Shown here in pieces: positions 1-7,749 of a stretch of 18,414 bases of DNA (position 1 is its first letter; each line of letters begins with the position of its first letter). The DNA comes from Saprospiraceae bacterium (GTDB taxonomy: Bacteria; Bacteroidota; Bacteroidia; Chitinophagales; Saprospiraceae), in assembly GCA_016710115.1 (NCBI GenBank), contig JADJLN010000015.1:1-18414 (forward strand). The letters run 5' to 3'. Both the position numbers and the translations under genes were made by a program. The notes beneath the pieces are model-generated. The model saw only the letters and a program-made list of their open reading frames with translations. It was not told where the DNA came from and searched no databases.

Positions 1-1
1 G

Positions 2-760
2 ATTTTCGGATCGGTGGCTGTGGCGCATCGGGAACCGTCTCGAAGTGAATATGTGGATGCTCTTGCGGGTGCCTCCCCGCGGCCGGAACGCCTGGTCGAT
101 GTCGAGTTGGGCAGTCGTGTCCAGATAGGGAAGATGAAGCTCTCCCTGAATGGGTACTGGATGGATTACACTAATCAGCTGGTACCTACCGGTGAGTTGA
201 ATGATGTCGGTGCTACACTCAAAATGAATGTCCCTGATTCCTGGCGTGCCGGGCTGGAAGTCCAGGCCGATATCGACTTCGGAAGGGGATTTCGATATCA
301 GGGGAATGCCGGGTTGAGCCGCAACCGCATCCGGAAATTTGAAGAGGTGATCTACGATTACACGACTGGATTCGAGGAGATCAGGATCACACATCAGGAT
401 GTGGATATGGCGTTCTCACCGGCTTTCGTGTACAGTCACCAGGCCAGTTGGTCGGGCTGGCAGGGGCTGGGTGTGATCTGGATGAGCCAGTATGTCAGTG
501 AGCAGTATCTGGATAATACCGCCAATGCCGCCCGAGCCCTGGATGCGTGGTGGGTCCAGGACCTCCAGATCCATTGGGGACGGGATGTGGATCATCTTGG
601 ATTCCTTCAGCTTCGGTTTCAGGTCAATAATGTCCTGGATCAGTTGTACAGTTCGAATGGGTACACCTATTCCTACATTTATGGAGATCTGATTACGGAA
701 AATTTCCAGTACCCGCAGGCAGGTCGAAACTGGATGGCGGGAATTTCGCTAAGCTGGTGA
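2..760 (+). CDS. TonB-dependent receptor, C-terminal part of the beta-barrel (5' truncated)
   Basis: This is the last ~252 residues of an outer-membrane TonB-dependent receptor, which imports siderophores, vitamins or glycans using energy from the TonB complex. The frame is open from base 2, so the gene begins outside the window and no true start is visible; the GTG at 14 is internal. The stretch begins with the pattern REPSRSEYVDA followed by PRPERLVDVELG, a conserved block near the last third of these barrels. Alternating hydrophobic strands follow, and it ends in an aromatic residue (SLSW), as expected for a barrel protein folded by the BAM complex. The substrate cannot be inferred because the plug and the extracellular loops are missing. 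The heme peroxidase gene follows after 183 bases on the same strand, but a functional link is only a guess. Confidence 0.9.
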   Translation: MFGSVAVAHREPSRSEYVDALAGASPRPERLVDVELGSRVQIGKMKLSLNGYWMDYTNQLVPTGELNDVGATLKMNVPDSWRAGLEVQADIDFGRGFRYQGNAGLSRNRIRKFEEVIYDYTTGFEEIRITHQDVDMAFSPAFVYSHQASWSGWQGLGVIWMSQYVSEQYLDNTANAARALDAWWVQDLQIHWGRDVDHLGFLQLRFQVNNVLDQLYSSNGYTYSYIYGDLITENFQYPQAGRNWMAGISLSW

Positions 761-861
761 TTACGTGCGGATTGGCACGAAAATTTCTATGTACTTCTGT
801 TGACCACCCTTTTCCGGGATGATTCTGGTCGGCCAATGGTGAAATTTCCACGGAAAGTGGT

Positions 862-869
862 TAGCTTTG
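862..869 (+). promoter_or_regulatory. candidate -7 element (TAGCTTTG) upstream of the peroxidase gene
   Basis: TAGCTTTG matches the Bacteroidota -7 consensus TAnnTTTG exactly and lies 75 bases before the peroxidase ATG, in the gap after the receptor gene. I see no good -33 TTTG at the usual 19-20 base spacing, so this is a weak call. If it is real, the peroxidase has its own promoter and a leader of about 65-70 bases. Confidence 0.25.
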
Positions 870-943
870 CCAAGGGTCCGTCCCAGGATCACCTCGAAAC
901 CTATCCCAAAGACCGCTTTAATCACCGAATCAATCGTGTTCCC

Positions 944-3836
944 ATGAGCAGGATAGCTGTACTTGTATGTATTTCCCTGACCTTTATTTTCCGCCGAGGC
1001 ACAAACCTACCGGACTTTCACGGGCTGGGGAATAACGTCGATCATCCCGAATGGGGTGCCAATCATTCCATGCTGCAAAACAATACGACTGTTGCTTTTG
1101 CAAATGGATTCAGTTCACCGGCTGCACCGCAGCGGGCGAATCCGCGTCTGATCTCGAATTATCTGATGGGCCAGCCCAGCGTGCTTCCCAGCACGCAAGG
1201 GTTGAGTGATTATGTCTGGGTATTCGGTCAGTTTATCGATCATGATGTGACGCTTGTTGGCAACAACAGCGCTGAATTTTTCCCGATTACGATCAATTTT
1301 CCGGATCCTATTTTTAATCCCGGAGGTGCGTTGCCCAATGCCTTGATCCCGATGTCCCGTTCAGCCCATGTGCCGGGAACTGGGACGGAATTGGGAAATC
1401 CGCGCAGATACGCAAACGAAATCAGCGCATTTGTGGACGGTTCTGGTGTTTATGGACCGGACTCGATTTATCGCAGACTGGTTGCGCACACATATCGACG
1501 GAAAGATGAAGACATCCAGTGGGAATCTTCTTCCCCTGAATACCATTGATGGTGAAATGGATAGTGCGCAAGATCCCTCGGCTCCCATTCTGGACAATGC
1601 GACAAAGAAATTCAACAAACTGTATGTCGGTGGTGACATTCGGACGAATGAAAATATTTTTCTGACCGCAATGCACACCCTGTTCGTTCGTGAACACAAT
1701 ACTCAGTGCGACCGAATCAAGCGGGATCATCCGTCCTGGAATGATGAACAGATCTATCAGCACGCTCGGAAGATTGTTGGGGGTACTATTCAGGTTATTC
1801 TCAATGAAGAGTGGCTGCCGACACTAGGTGTACACCTTCCGCCCTATGCCGGCTATAATCCAACCATTAATCCAGGTGTGTTTAACGTTTTTTCTGCGGC
1901 AGCCTATCGTCTTGGACATACTCTGCTCAGTAGCAATCTGCACCGCTCGAACAATTTGGGAGGCACTATCCCACAGGGTGACATCCTGCTTAGAAATGCC
2001 TTTTTCAACCCGATGGCCATTGCTACAGATGGAGGAGTCGATCCTTTATTGAAGGGCATGGCTCATCAGATGCAGCAGGAATTTGACCGCAGGGTCATTG
2101 ACGCTGTGCGCAACTTCCTGTTTGGTGGACCCGGATCGGGTGGAATGGATCTGGCTGCGATCAATATGCAGCGTGGCCGGGAACGTGGATTGGCCGATTT
2201 CAATACCATTCGTGCTGACTTCGGGTTGCCAAATACACCACCTTTCTGGAAATGACGGATAATGAGGAATTTGCCAATCTTCTCAAAGTCGCTTATGTCA
2301 CTGTTGACAACATTGATCCGTGGGTAGGATTTTTATCGGAGAAAAAGCAGACCGGCAGCTTTTTGGCGAAACCCTGATCAAGGTCTGGTGGAACAATTTT
2401 CCGCCATGCGGGATGGGGACAGGTTTTATTTCGAGAATGACCCTGATCTGACGGCAGAGGAGAAAGCTATGATCAAGGCAACTCGCATATATGATGTGGT
2501 CATGCGGAATTCGAATATTTCCATCCTCCAGAAGAACCTCTTTGTAATGGAATCCCATTACGATATGTGTAAAGCCACTGAAGAAACGGCTTCCATTTCG
2601 GGAACTGTTATTGCGGATGCCACAGGCACTGCTCTGCCTGAGGTGGAGTTGTCTTTATCGTCTTCTTTCCTGGAAGATGTGCTGGCTGCCGCAGATGAAA
2701 ATGGAGAATTCAATTTCGACCAGCAGCAAACCTGTCGCGGATATCATCTTGTTGGAAATAAGGAAGATGCATTTAAAAATGGTTTGTCGGTGGCCGACCT
2801 GATCCTGATGCGTCGCCATCTGACAGGTGATCCGCTGCTGGCATCTCCCTATCAGCTTCTGGCAGCTGATGTCAATAACACTGGGGATATCAGTATCGCC
2901 GATCTGCTTTCCATGCGGAAGGTATTGATCGGTGCAGAGGAGGGTTATGCGGGCTCAGCTCCCTGGCTCTTTCTCAATAATTCATTTGTGTTTTCCGATC
3001 CGCAAAATCCGTTTGCTGAAAAAGAGGATGCACAGGAACTGATCGTTAAACCATTGGAGGTCGATCATGTATTTGATGTCCGCGGTGTGAAACTCGGCGA
3101 TCTGAACGGTACGGTGAAAGTCAACGGACTGATCGAATCGGAAATTCGAAACAATGAGCCGCTGGTCATGGAAGTCCTTGACCGCCATTGGGATGCTGGT
3201 GAGACAGTCGAAGTGACGCTACAGTCACCCAATATTCAGGACTTTGCCGGTTTCCAGTTTACGTTCCAGTATGATCTCGATGTCCTGACTTTGACCGAAA
3301 TACGGACAGAGGATATTGAACTGGTGGATGGTGTCAATTATGTTCATGTGCCGGCAAAGGGATCCGTTGCACTGGCAATGGACTGGAATGGTGTCCTGAA
3401 TGCCAATACGAAAGCCATGACGCTTGTGTTCAAAGCCGTGCGCAAAGGCGAGTTGAACAATGTCATTCATCTCAATGGTGGACTGATTGTGCCGGAGGCC
3501 GTCAGCCAGGATCTGGACATCACCAATGTGATGCTCAGGATCCGGAAGGATAATGTCAATAATGAGACGAAGGAGCCTTTTGTATTATTCGGCAATCAAC
3601 CGAACCCCTTCACTGGCGAAACAGTCATTTCATTCGATTTGCCCGAAGGAGGTGATGTGATGTTGACCGTCTACGATTTAAGTGGCCGGAAATTGCTGGA
3701 GCGAAATGGCTATTATTTCAAAGGATACAATCAACTGTCGATCAATCGCACAGAATTGGGTGCCACGGGACTGATGATCTATCAGGTCAGTTCTGCTCAT
3801 GGTACGGCCACGCAGCGGATGATCGTGAAAGAGTAA
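944..3836 (+). CDS. secreted animal-type heme peroxidase with dockerin, cohesin-like and T9SS sorting domains (frameshifted in this sequence)
   Basis: This is an extracellular heme peroxidase of the animal (myeloperoxidase/peroxidasin) superfamily, which oxidises halides or organic substrates with H2O2. The ATG at 944 opens a signal peptide (MSRIAVLVCISLTF). Conserved landmarks are: GNN...HPEWG near 1030; FGQFIDHD with the heme-linking Asp at 1238 and distal His at 1241; FVREHN with catalytic Arg at 1689 and heme-linking Glu at 1692; YRLGHT with proximal His at 1917; and MQRGRERGL near 2166. The peroxidase domain ends in RDGDRFYFENDP around 2409-2450, and the C-terminal module follows. The reading frame breaks near 990, 1030, 1470, 2248, 2345 and 2385. 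Each break is repaired by one base, mostly in a homopolymer (for example the A run at 2342-2346). The open pieces are about 944-1470, 1470-2255 and 2388-3836. Repaired, it would be about 960 residues with every catalytic residue present, so sequencing error is more likely than decay. Confidence 0.88.
2583..3836 (+). other. C-terminal dockerin / cohesin-like / T9SS module of the heme peroxidase
   Basis: This part is one uninterrupted frame. In order it shows: a carboxypeptidase-regulatory-like beta domain (about 2583-2747, SISGTVIADATG...LPEVELSL); a dockerin type I-like pair of calcium-loop helices (about 2769-2933, with SVADLILMRRHLTG and then DVNNTGDISIADLLSMRKVLIG); a linker containing VRGVKLGDLNG; a cohesin-like beta sandwich (about 3189-3542, with FAGFQFTFQYDLDVLTL and later VALAMDWNG); and a Por-type C-terminal sorting domain (about 3579-3833, FGNQPNPFTGETVISFDLP, VYDLSGRKLL, GLMIYQV). 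Dockerin next to a cohesin-like fold followed by the sorting domain is a recurring tail in secreted proteins of Saprospira/Lewinella relatives. The sorting domain directs T9SS export and usually cleavage and surface anchoring. The first dockerin loop is degenerate (KEDAFKNGLS); the second is canonical. Confidence 0.8.
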
Positions 3837-3864
3837 GCGCGTTTTATAATCCTATGACGTCAAG

Positions 3865-3893
3865 ACAGGCTGTCCCGTTCACGGGCAGCCTGT
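3865..3893 (+). terminator. rho-independent terminator after the peroxidase gene
   Basis: ACAGGCTG-T-CCCG pairs with CGGGCAGCCTGT around a TTCA loop. This gives a 12-bp G/C-rich stem with a single bulged T at 3873, followed by TTGCTTTC. It lies 29 bases after the peroxidase stop codon, where a terminator for that gene is expected. The T tract is short and interrupted, but the stem is strong. Confidence 0.75.
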
Positions 3894-4146
3894 TTGCTTT
3901 CAACTGATAAAAGATGACGATTCATGCCGATGCTACCGGTTTATTCATCCCGTTCAGGGTGGTTGTATCACGCCGAGGTCAATGAACGTGGACCATCGTA
4001 AGTTAGGCGATTCCTGAGGAAATCGTTCAGCCAAAATTTATCAATAAAAACAAGAAGAGGAATAGAGCATACTTGCCAGCTGCATTCTTTCTGGATTTAA
4101 TTTGTACACTTGTAAGACGAATGTATTGTTCATCAGTTCGAAATGA
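3894..4146. other. intergenic stretch with no recognisable gene
   Basis: Together with the terminator this makes a 310-base gap between the peroxidase stop and the end of the convergent MmcQ-like gene. I see no coding frame with protein-like composition on either strand. The only structure is a small imperfect hairpin at 4008-4025 (CGATTCC / GGAAATCG, loop TGA, one bulge), followed 3' by an A/T-rich run. It could be residual terminator structure or chance. Confidence 0.5.
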
Positions 4147-4455
4147 TCAGGATCTGATCTTTCGGAATGCTGCCTCGAGTGCATCGGCCAGCAGATCGCG
4201 GTTGACCTCATTCAGATCAACATACGTCGCCCCTTTTTCGCCCCATTTATTCGGTACCGGATAAACGGCAGGTTTTCCCATCGCAACAAAACACATCCGG
4301 TCCTCCGGTGTCAGCATCAGACAGGCAAGCCCTTCCTTTTCGCTTAATGTAGCAAAGATCTTTTTCCGGTAGCGAAAGGAATTCCGCTCGAAATGCGGAG
4401 TCTCGATCGCGTCCGGAAAGGAAAGGGCCAGCTCACGAAATTGATGGACATCCAT
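4147..4455 (-). CDS. MmcQ/YjbR family protein
   Basis: This 102-residue protein belongs to the MmcQ/YjbR (DUF419) family, small proteins with a CyaY-like alpha/beta fold that are often labelled DNA-binding, although their biological role is not established. Family marks are the N-terminal helix with FRELALSFPDAIET, the FRYRKKIFATL strand pair, VPNKWGEKGATYVDL near residues 67-81, and a terminal helix (LADALEAAFRKI). The frame is open to 4662, but those extra 69 codons run over the preceding NTF2-like gene and do not resemble the family, so I start at the ATG at 4455. That leaves 26 bases after the stop of the NTF2-like gene, consistent with co-transcription. It is the last gene of a four-gene minus-strand cluster. 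Confidence 0.85.
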   Translation of the reverse strand: MDVHQFRELALSFPDAIETPHFERNSFRYRKKIFATLSEKEGLACLMLTPEDRMCFVAMGKPAVYPVPNKWGEKGATYVDLNEVNRDLLADALEAAFRKIRS

Positions 4456-4481
4456 TGCAGATGGAATGATATGCTGTAGAA

Positions 4482-4862
4482 TTATTCCGTGGGCAACGGG
4501 AGACCATGCATACGCAGAAAAGAAAGTCGATCCCAATACCCGCGCTGAAACCGGATCTTCCCCTGTTCGCACTGGAAAAAACCACACCCTCTCAGTCCCA
4601 GTGGATCCTGCCACTCCAATATCGCCCACTCGCCTTCTTCCAGGATCTGGACGATCAGACAAACCATTGTTGCCAATGCGAATTCTGATCGAAACATATC
4701 CCGGATGGCCTCCCTTCCATGGACCGGTTGCTGATTGACCTGGTGGTTGATGGCATCTTCATGGTACAATTCTGCCAGTGTATCTGCATCTCCAGTGTTG
4801 AATCGAGTGACCCACTCCTGGACCAATTCTCGGGGTGAACGGGTAGATTGGGATTGGTTCAT
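4482..4862 (-). CDS. SnoaL-like / NTF2-like fold protein
   Basis: This 126-residue protein has the SnoaL/NTF2-like cone fold, seen both in small enzymes (isomerases, polyketide cyclases) and in non-catalytic ligand binders. The pattern is typical: N-terminal helix (VQEWVTRFNTGDADTLAELYHEDAI), a short connector ending in VHGREAIRDMFR, then the curved sheet (MVCLIVQILEEGEWAILEWQDP, GCGFFQCEQGKIRFQRGYWDRLSF). The FxxGKI...RGYWD portion is the common end of the fold. The substrate is unknown. The ATG at 4862 is 27 bases after the stop of the upstream uncharacterised gene, and the MmcQ-like gene follows after 26 bases, so the spacing suggests one transcript. A general name such as nuclear transport factor 2 family protein is all the sequence supports. 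Confidence 0.85.
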   Translation of the reverse strand: MNQSQSTRSPRELVQEWVTRFNTGDADTLAELYHEDAINHQVNQQPVHGREAIRDMFRSEFALATMVCLIVQILEEGEWAILEWQDPLGLRGCGFFQCEQGKIRFQRGYWDRLSFLRMHGLPLPTE

Positions 4863-4889
4863 TCGTTCCTGTTTTCAGACATAAGAAAA

Positions 4890-5291
4890 TCAAATGGCCC
4901 GCATTTTATTGTTGCGCGCCTCATGCGTAATTTCAGCAAGTCCAAGTACTTCCATCAACGGCGGAAGATAGACGCCGAAACGGCCCCGCAGTCCTTTTTT
5001 CAAACCATACCAGCCACCCACCGGATTGTCAGATGAACGGCCCCAGGCTTCAACCGTCCCTTCTTTGGCCGGCTTCTGCTCATCGCAACCACCCATGTCC
5101 ATCCAGTCGCCATGGGCTTTCAGCATGGCATGCAGATCGTCAATACATCTTGCATCGTACAGCAGGGTGGTTGTTCCCACCACACAGACGATGACATCTC
5201 TGCCATCTTTCTGATCGCGATACATCTCGTATTCAGATGATCCCGGTGGTGTTTTCAGTTTCCAGGGGTTGAGTGATGTGCCAACTTCCAA
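4890..5291 (-). CDS. conserved uncharacterised protein (NPWKLKTPPGSSEY... family)
   Basis: I do not know a function for this protein, although the sequence has the look of a conserved single-domain family found in Bacteroidota. From residue 8 it shows NPWKLKTPPGSSEYEMYRD, then a strand DVIVCVVGTTTLLYD, a helix CIDDLHAMLKAHGDWMDMG, a polar loop DEQKPAKEGTVEAWGRS, and a strongly conserved-looking end DNPVGGWYGLKKGLRGRFGVYLPPLMEVLGL. There are no signal peptide, membrane segments or metal motif. No ATG fits the start. I take the TTG at 5291 because the family-like part begins just after it. The frame is open to a TTG at 5357, which would overlap the upstream membrane gene by 23 bases and add 22 residues of uncertain value. 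It is the second gene of the four-gene cluster. Confidence 0.7.
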   Translation of the reverse strand: MEVGTSLNPWKLKTPPGSSEYEMYRDQKDGRDVIVCVVGTTTLLYDARCIDDLHAMLKAHGDWMDMGGCDEQKPAKEGTVEAWGRSSDNPVGGWYGLKKGLRGRFGVYLPPLMEVLGLAEITHEARNNKMRAI

Positions 5292-5334
5292 GATAAATTC
5301 TTTTATGGGTGAAAAATCAGTTTCAGAACAGGCC

Positions 5335-5754
5335 TCAATGAAACACCAGGACAGCAAGGATCACGATCGTGATGCCTATGAGGAAAGCCAGTTTGCCAAG
5401 GAGTGGCACCTTGGCCAGGTGGACTTCCGGGTCGGCCGTTTTTGCTTTTTGCACATGCCCGCCGATCATCATGACCAGAATGGTCAGAATGATAACCAGG
5501 CCCATTTTCGTCAGAAAAAAGGCGCAATGGGAAAGCGTGTCCCAAAGCGGAATGAGCAGCAGGATGCCCGAGATGATCAGTAGCGCCAAACCCGTCTGAC
5601 CCATCCGGACAAGGACGCTGTTATGGAGTGCAATGCGAATGGCTTCGTCTTTTGGCAGCCGGGCAAGCGCAGGACCTGTAAACAGATTGTCAAAACTGGT
5701 CCCGAGTGCCATGGCCATCCCGATGAAATGAATGATCAGATAAATGTCCTTCAT
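5335..5754 (-). CDS. four-helix inner-membrane protein, uncharacterised
   Basis: This 139-residue integral membrane protein has four predicted transmembrane helices at about residues 4-24, 52-71, 78-99 and 118-138. The N-terminal segment contains HFIGMAMALGTS, whose His and small residues resemble heme- or copper-related membrane families such as CopD/DUF2269-like proteins, but this resemblance is weak and I assign no function. The loop between helices 1 and 2 carries LPKDEAIRIALHNS, and the short basic loop after helix 3 (HVQKAKTADPEVHLAKV) suggests a cytoplasmic side there. The ATG at 5754 is the first gene of the minus-strand cluster leading through the uncharacterised, SnoaL-like and MmcQ-like genes. 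A promoter candidate lies about 30 bases upstream. Confidence 0.75.
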   Translation of the reverse strand: MKDIYLIIHFIGMAMALGTSFDNLFTGPALARLPKDEAIRIALHNSVLVRMGQTGLALLIISGILLLIPLWDTLSHCAFFLTKMGLVIILTILVMMIGGHVQKAKTADPEVHLAKVPLLGKLAFLIGITIVILAVLVFH

Positions 5755-5784
5755 CGTGAATTGAATTTGCGGTCAGGTTTCCGT

Positions 5785-5792
5785 GAAAGATA
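5785..5792 (-). promoter_or_regulatory. candidate -7 element (TATCTTTC) for the four-gene minus-strand cluster
   Basis: Read on the minus strand, TATCTTTC matches TAnnTTTG at all but the last base and lies 30 bases before the membrane-protein ATG. There is T-rich sequence (GTTTTC) about 18-20 bases further upstream but no clean -33 TTTG. This is a weak call that rests mostly on its place in front of the cluster. Confidence 0.2.
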
Positions 5793-5845
5793 GGAATCTT
5801 TTTTTTCCTGAAAACAGGTCATTTGGAATCGGGGAGGAGGGTGAA

Positions 5846-6334
5846 TTATTGGGCTTGAGTACTCCCCAATTTTTCCCTTGCTTCAGAACGGGATGATCGC
5901 CTGAAATCCAAACCGGTCAGTTCAAAACGCATTTCGCCATTCGCAGTCAGGAAGGTTGCGTTCCACCCTGCCTCTCGATAGAAATTCTCTGCTCGTGTCC
6001 CGGGATCTGTACTCAGCCAGATGGTGTCCAGGCCCTGGTCGAACATCCATTCGACCATCCCGTCGTGCAACGCACGGCCTATCCCGTGCCTTTCTGCTTC
6101 CGGCAGGACAAGCAAGGCCCAGATGTTGGCGTCCTGCAGATCACCGATGGCAAACCCGACAACTTCGTTGTCAACGCTGGCGACCCATCCCCGTCCTCGT
6201 TCAAACAGATAGGTTCTGACATCCTGATCAGTCACCCGCGATGGGTCCGACAACCGGTTTTCTCTGACCGCATTTCGGACATGCTGAATGGCCGCAATAT
6301 CATCAATCCGCGCTTCACGTAGGATCACTTTCAT
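5846..6334 (-). CDS. GNAT family N-acetyltransferase
   Basis: This 162-residue protein transfers an acetyl group from acetyl-CoA to an amine; the acceptor is unknown. It follows the GNAT layout: strand 1 (VILREARIDDIAAIQHVRNA), a helix-rich substrate region (RVTDQDVRTYLFERGRGWVAS), strands 2-4 (NEVVGFAIGD, NIWALLVLPEA), then the acetyl-CoA pyrophosphate loop ERHGIGRAL at residues 81-89 (R-x-x-G-x-G/A form), and the motif B region with ENFYREAGW near 116-124. The frame is open to 6598, but the additional 88 residues are unlike the family, so I start at the ATG at 6334 directly before MKVILREARIDD. The stop lies 91 bases before the start of the next minus-strand cluster. The short C-terminal tail after residue 143 (polar, Arg/Ser/Glu rich) is extra. 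Confidence 0.9.
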   Translation of the reverse strand: MKVILREARIDDIAAIQHVRNAVRENRLSDPSRVTDQDVRTYLFERGRGWVASVDNEVVGFAIGDLQDANIWALLVLPEAERHGIGRALHDGMVEWMFDQGLDTIWLSTDPGTRAENFYREAGWNATFLTANGEMRFELTGLDFRRSSRSEAREKLGSTQAQ

Positions 6335-6504
6335 CGTGCGAATGTCAAAGGTGGTGTAAGGTGGATATGCTCCAGTGGATAATGGATTATGTCTGCTTCT
6401 TTTGAGGCTTTCTATAGTAAAAATCCCTTGAGGATTTGATTGGTTAGTGAATCGGGTAACTAGATGTGCCCGAAACAGATGTAAGTTAAAAGCTGTCTTG
6501 CAAA

Positions 6505-6720
6505 TTAAATCAGGATCAATGCAATTCCTGTCAAGAGCATAGCAAGGAAGATCGCTACTGACCAGGGATTGGCAAAATTGACTGTCCATCCCATCCATTC
6601 TATCCGCTTGGGAGGGAGGATACGTTTGTCATCCGGGTTATAATAGAAGATACCGAGTTTCCAGTTTTTTGGATCGGCATGCCATGCCTCCTTTGTTTTT
6701 TGATCAGGTTGATGTGTCAT
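6505..6720 (-). CDS. small DUF5808-like membrane protein
   Basis: This 71-residue protein resembles the DUF5808 domain: WKLGIFYYNPDDKRILPPKRIEWMGWTVNFANP at residues 20-52 shows the YYNPDD, PKR and GWTxNFA elements of that family. A C-terminal hydrophobic segment (residues 52-71, WSVAIFLAMLLTGIALILI) anchors it in the membrane and leaves the conserved part as a soluble N-terminal domain. Function is unknown. In other bacteria this domain is often found at the ends of larger membrane proteins; here it stands alone. It has its own good promoter candidate 22 bases upstream and lies 170 bases before the GNAT gene, so it may be a single-gene unit or lead that gene. Confidence 0.75.
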   Translation of the reverse strand: MTHQPDQKTKEAWHADPKNWKLGIFYYNPDDKRILPPKRIEWMGWTVNFANPWSVAIFLAMLLTGIALILI

Positions 6721-6741
6721 TTGTCGTAGCAGTGGTTTCTA

Positions 6742-6749
6742 CAAATCTA
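6742..6749 (-). promoter_or_regulatory. candidate promoter -7 element (TAGATTTG) for the DUF5808-like gene
   Basis: On the minus strand TAGATTTG matches the Bacteroidota -7 consensus TAnnTTTG exactly. A TGTG (one mismatch to TTTG) lies about 20 bases upstream, at the expected -33 spacing. It is 22 bases before the ATG at 6720, implying a very short leader. It is the best promoter match in the window, though not proven. Confidence 0.4.
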
Positions 6750-6773
6750 CAATACGGACCGGAAGAGGTCACA

Positions 6774-7718
6774 TCAGGGATGCAGAATGACTAATTTCTG
6801 ATATCTCATTACACCGTCCAACTTTATTCGTACCAGGTATGTACCGGCTTGAAGCCCGGAACTATCCACTGTCCATTGTGAATCAGTTTGGCCGAGCACG
6901 GTTTGACAGACGATATGCCCGGTTGAGGAATACAGATCCACAGCAAGTTCGGATGGACAACCTTTCGTAAAGGTGACACTGCTCGTTGCCGGATTGGGGT
7001 ACATGCTCAGTCCACAGGGTGCAGTTTCATCCGGATCGGTTGTGCCGGTAGTCGGGTAGATCAGGTTCAGACTGTCGAGATACAGATTGCTCCACACATC
7101 GAAGGGGGCCACATCCACTGGATCGGAGGAATAGAAGATCGTCAGGATGGAGTCCGGATCGATACCCGGTTGAAGGTCTTCGATCGGGATGACAAATGGG
7201 GCATAGCCAGAGGAAGGCGGAAACACCACCTGTCCATGGCCGACAGTATCTCGCTTCCCCGTCACTTGATCCGTTTTTGTGACAACCACTATTGCCAGTG
7301 GTTGATCACCGGGTGTCAGGGTTTCTGATCGGTAGTAACCGGTTAACGCCAGTGGTTTTTGTGTGATCGCTGTGCCCCCACCGGATTCGTAATCGACATT
7401 GGCACCACCTCCGCCACCGCCATAGCTGAATGTCGCTTCCCCATTGACCAGGACACCTACCGTTGAGTAACCGACAAATCCGAAAGGAGCGGTCACCACA
7501 TTTGCGGCAAATTTCCCCTCCCAGGCATTGGTTTCCTGATAGAGGGATTGGACAGGTGGGATGACGATCGCATTGCTGGATGACCAGCCGATCAGGGAAT
7601 CTGTCCCGTTGTCAGCGGTTGTCCATGCTTCCATATTGGCATTGGGCAGTTGAGTCTGTGCAAATACCTGTCCCGCCAGGGAGAGGGTGATCGGGAAAAG
7701 AAGGAAAATCTGTTTCAT
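6774..7718 (-). CDS. secreted protein with T9SS type A sorting domain
   Basis: This is a 314-residue exported protein. Residues 1-21 form a clear signal peptide (MKQIFLLFPITLSLAGQVFAQ). The mature part opens with LPNANMEAWTT and runs as a beta-rich, probably carbohydrate-binding-like (jelly-roll) domain to about residue 222; the pattern NxNMExW and the late VWSNLYLDSLNL resemble PCMD-type domains in Bacteroidota, but the ligand is unknown. Residues 99-106 hold a run of glycines (SYGGGGGGAN) within a strand region. Residues 238-314 are a T9SS C-terminal sorting domain: SMYPNPATSSVTF, VDLYSSTGHIV, GLQAGTYLVRI, and a final YQKLVIL strand. The frame is open to 7799; I start at the ATG at 7718 because the signal peptide begins there. 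It is divergent from the fadH-like gene. Confidence 0.85.
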   Translation of the reverse strand: MKQIFLLFPITLSLAGQVFAQTQLPNANMEAWTTADNGTDSLIGWSSSNAIVIPPVQSLYQETNAWEGKFAANVVTAPFGFVGYSTVGVLVNGEATFSYGGGGGGANVDYESGGGTAITQKPLALTGYYRSETLTPGDQPLAIVVVTKTDQVTGKRDTVGHGQVVFPPSSGYAPFVIPIEDLQPGIDPDSILTIFYSSDPVDVAPFDVWSNLYLDSLNLIYPTTGTTDPDETAPCGLSMYPNPATSSVTFTKGCPSELAVDLYSSTGHIVCQTVLGQTDSQWTVDSSGLQAGTYLVRIKLDGVMRYQKLVILHP

Positions 7719-7749
7719 TGTGAAATCCGGTTGTAGAATAAAACGCATA

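Noticed and set aside
4073..4264. 63-codon plus-strand frame in the gap after the peroxidase
   Set aside because: Most of it is antisense to the MmcQ-like gene, and it has no protein-like pattern or start signal.
4455..4662. N-terminal extension of the MmcQ-like gene
   Set aside because: It overlaps the SnoaL-like gene and matches nothing in the family; the internal ATG at 4455 is better.
5799..5822. Hairpin CCTG-AAAA-CAGG beside eight T residues, considered as a terminator
   Set aside because: The T run precedes the stem on the plus strand and becomes an A run after it on the minus strand, so it has the wrong polarity in both directions; the stem is only 4 bp.
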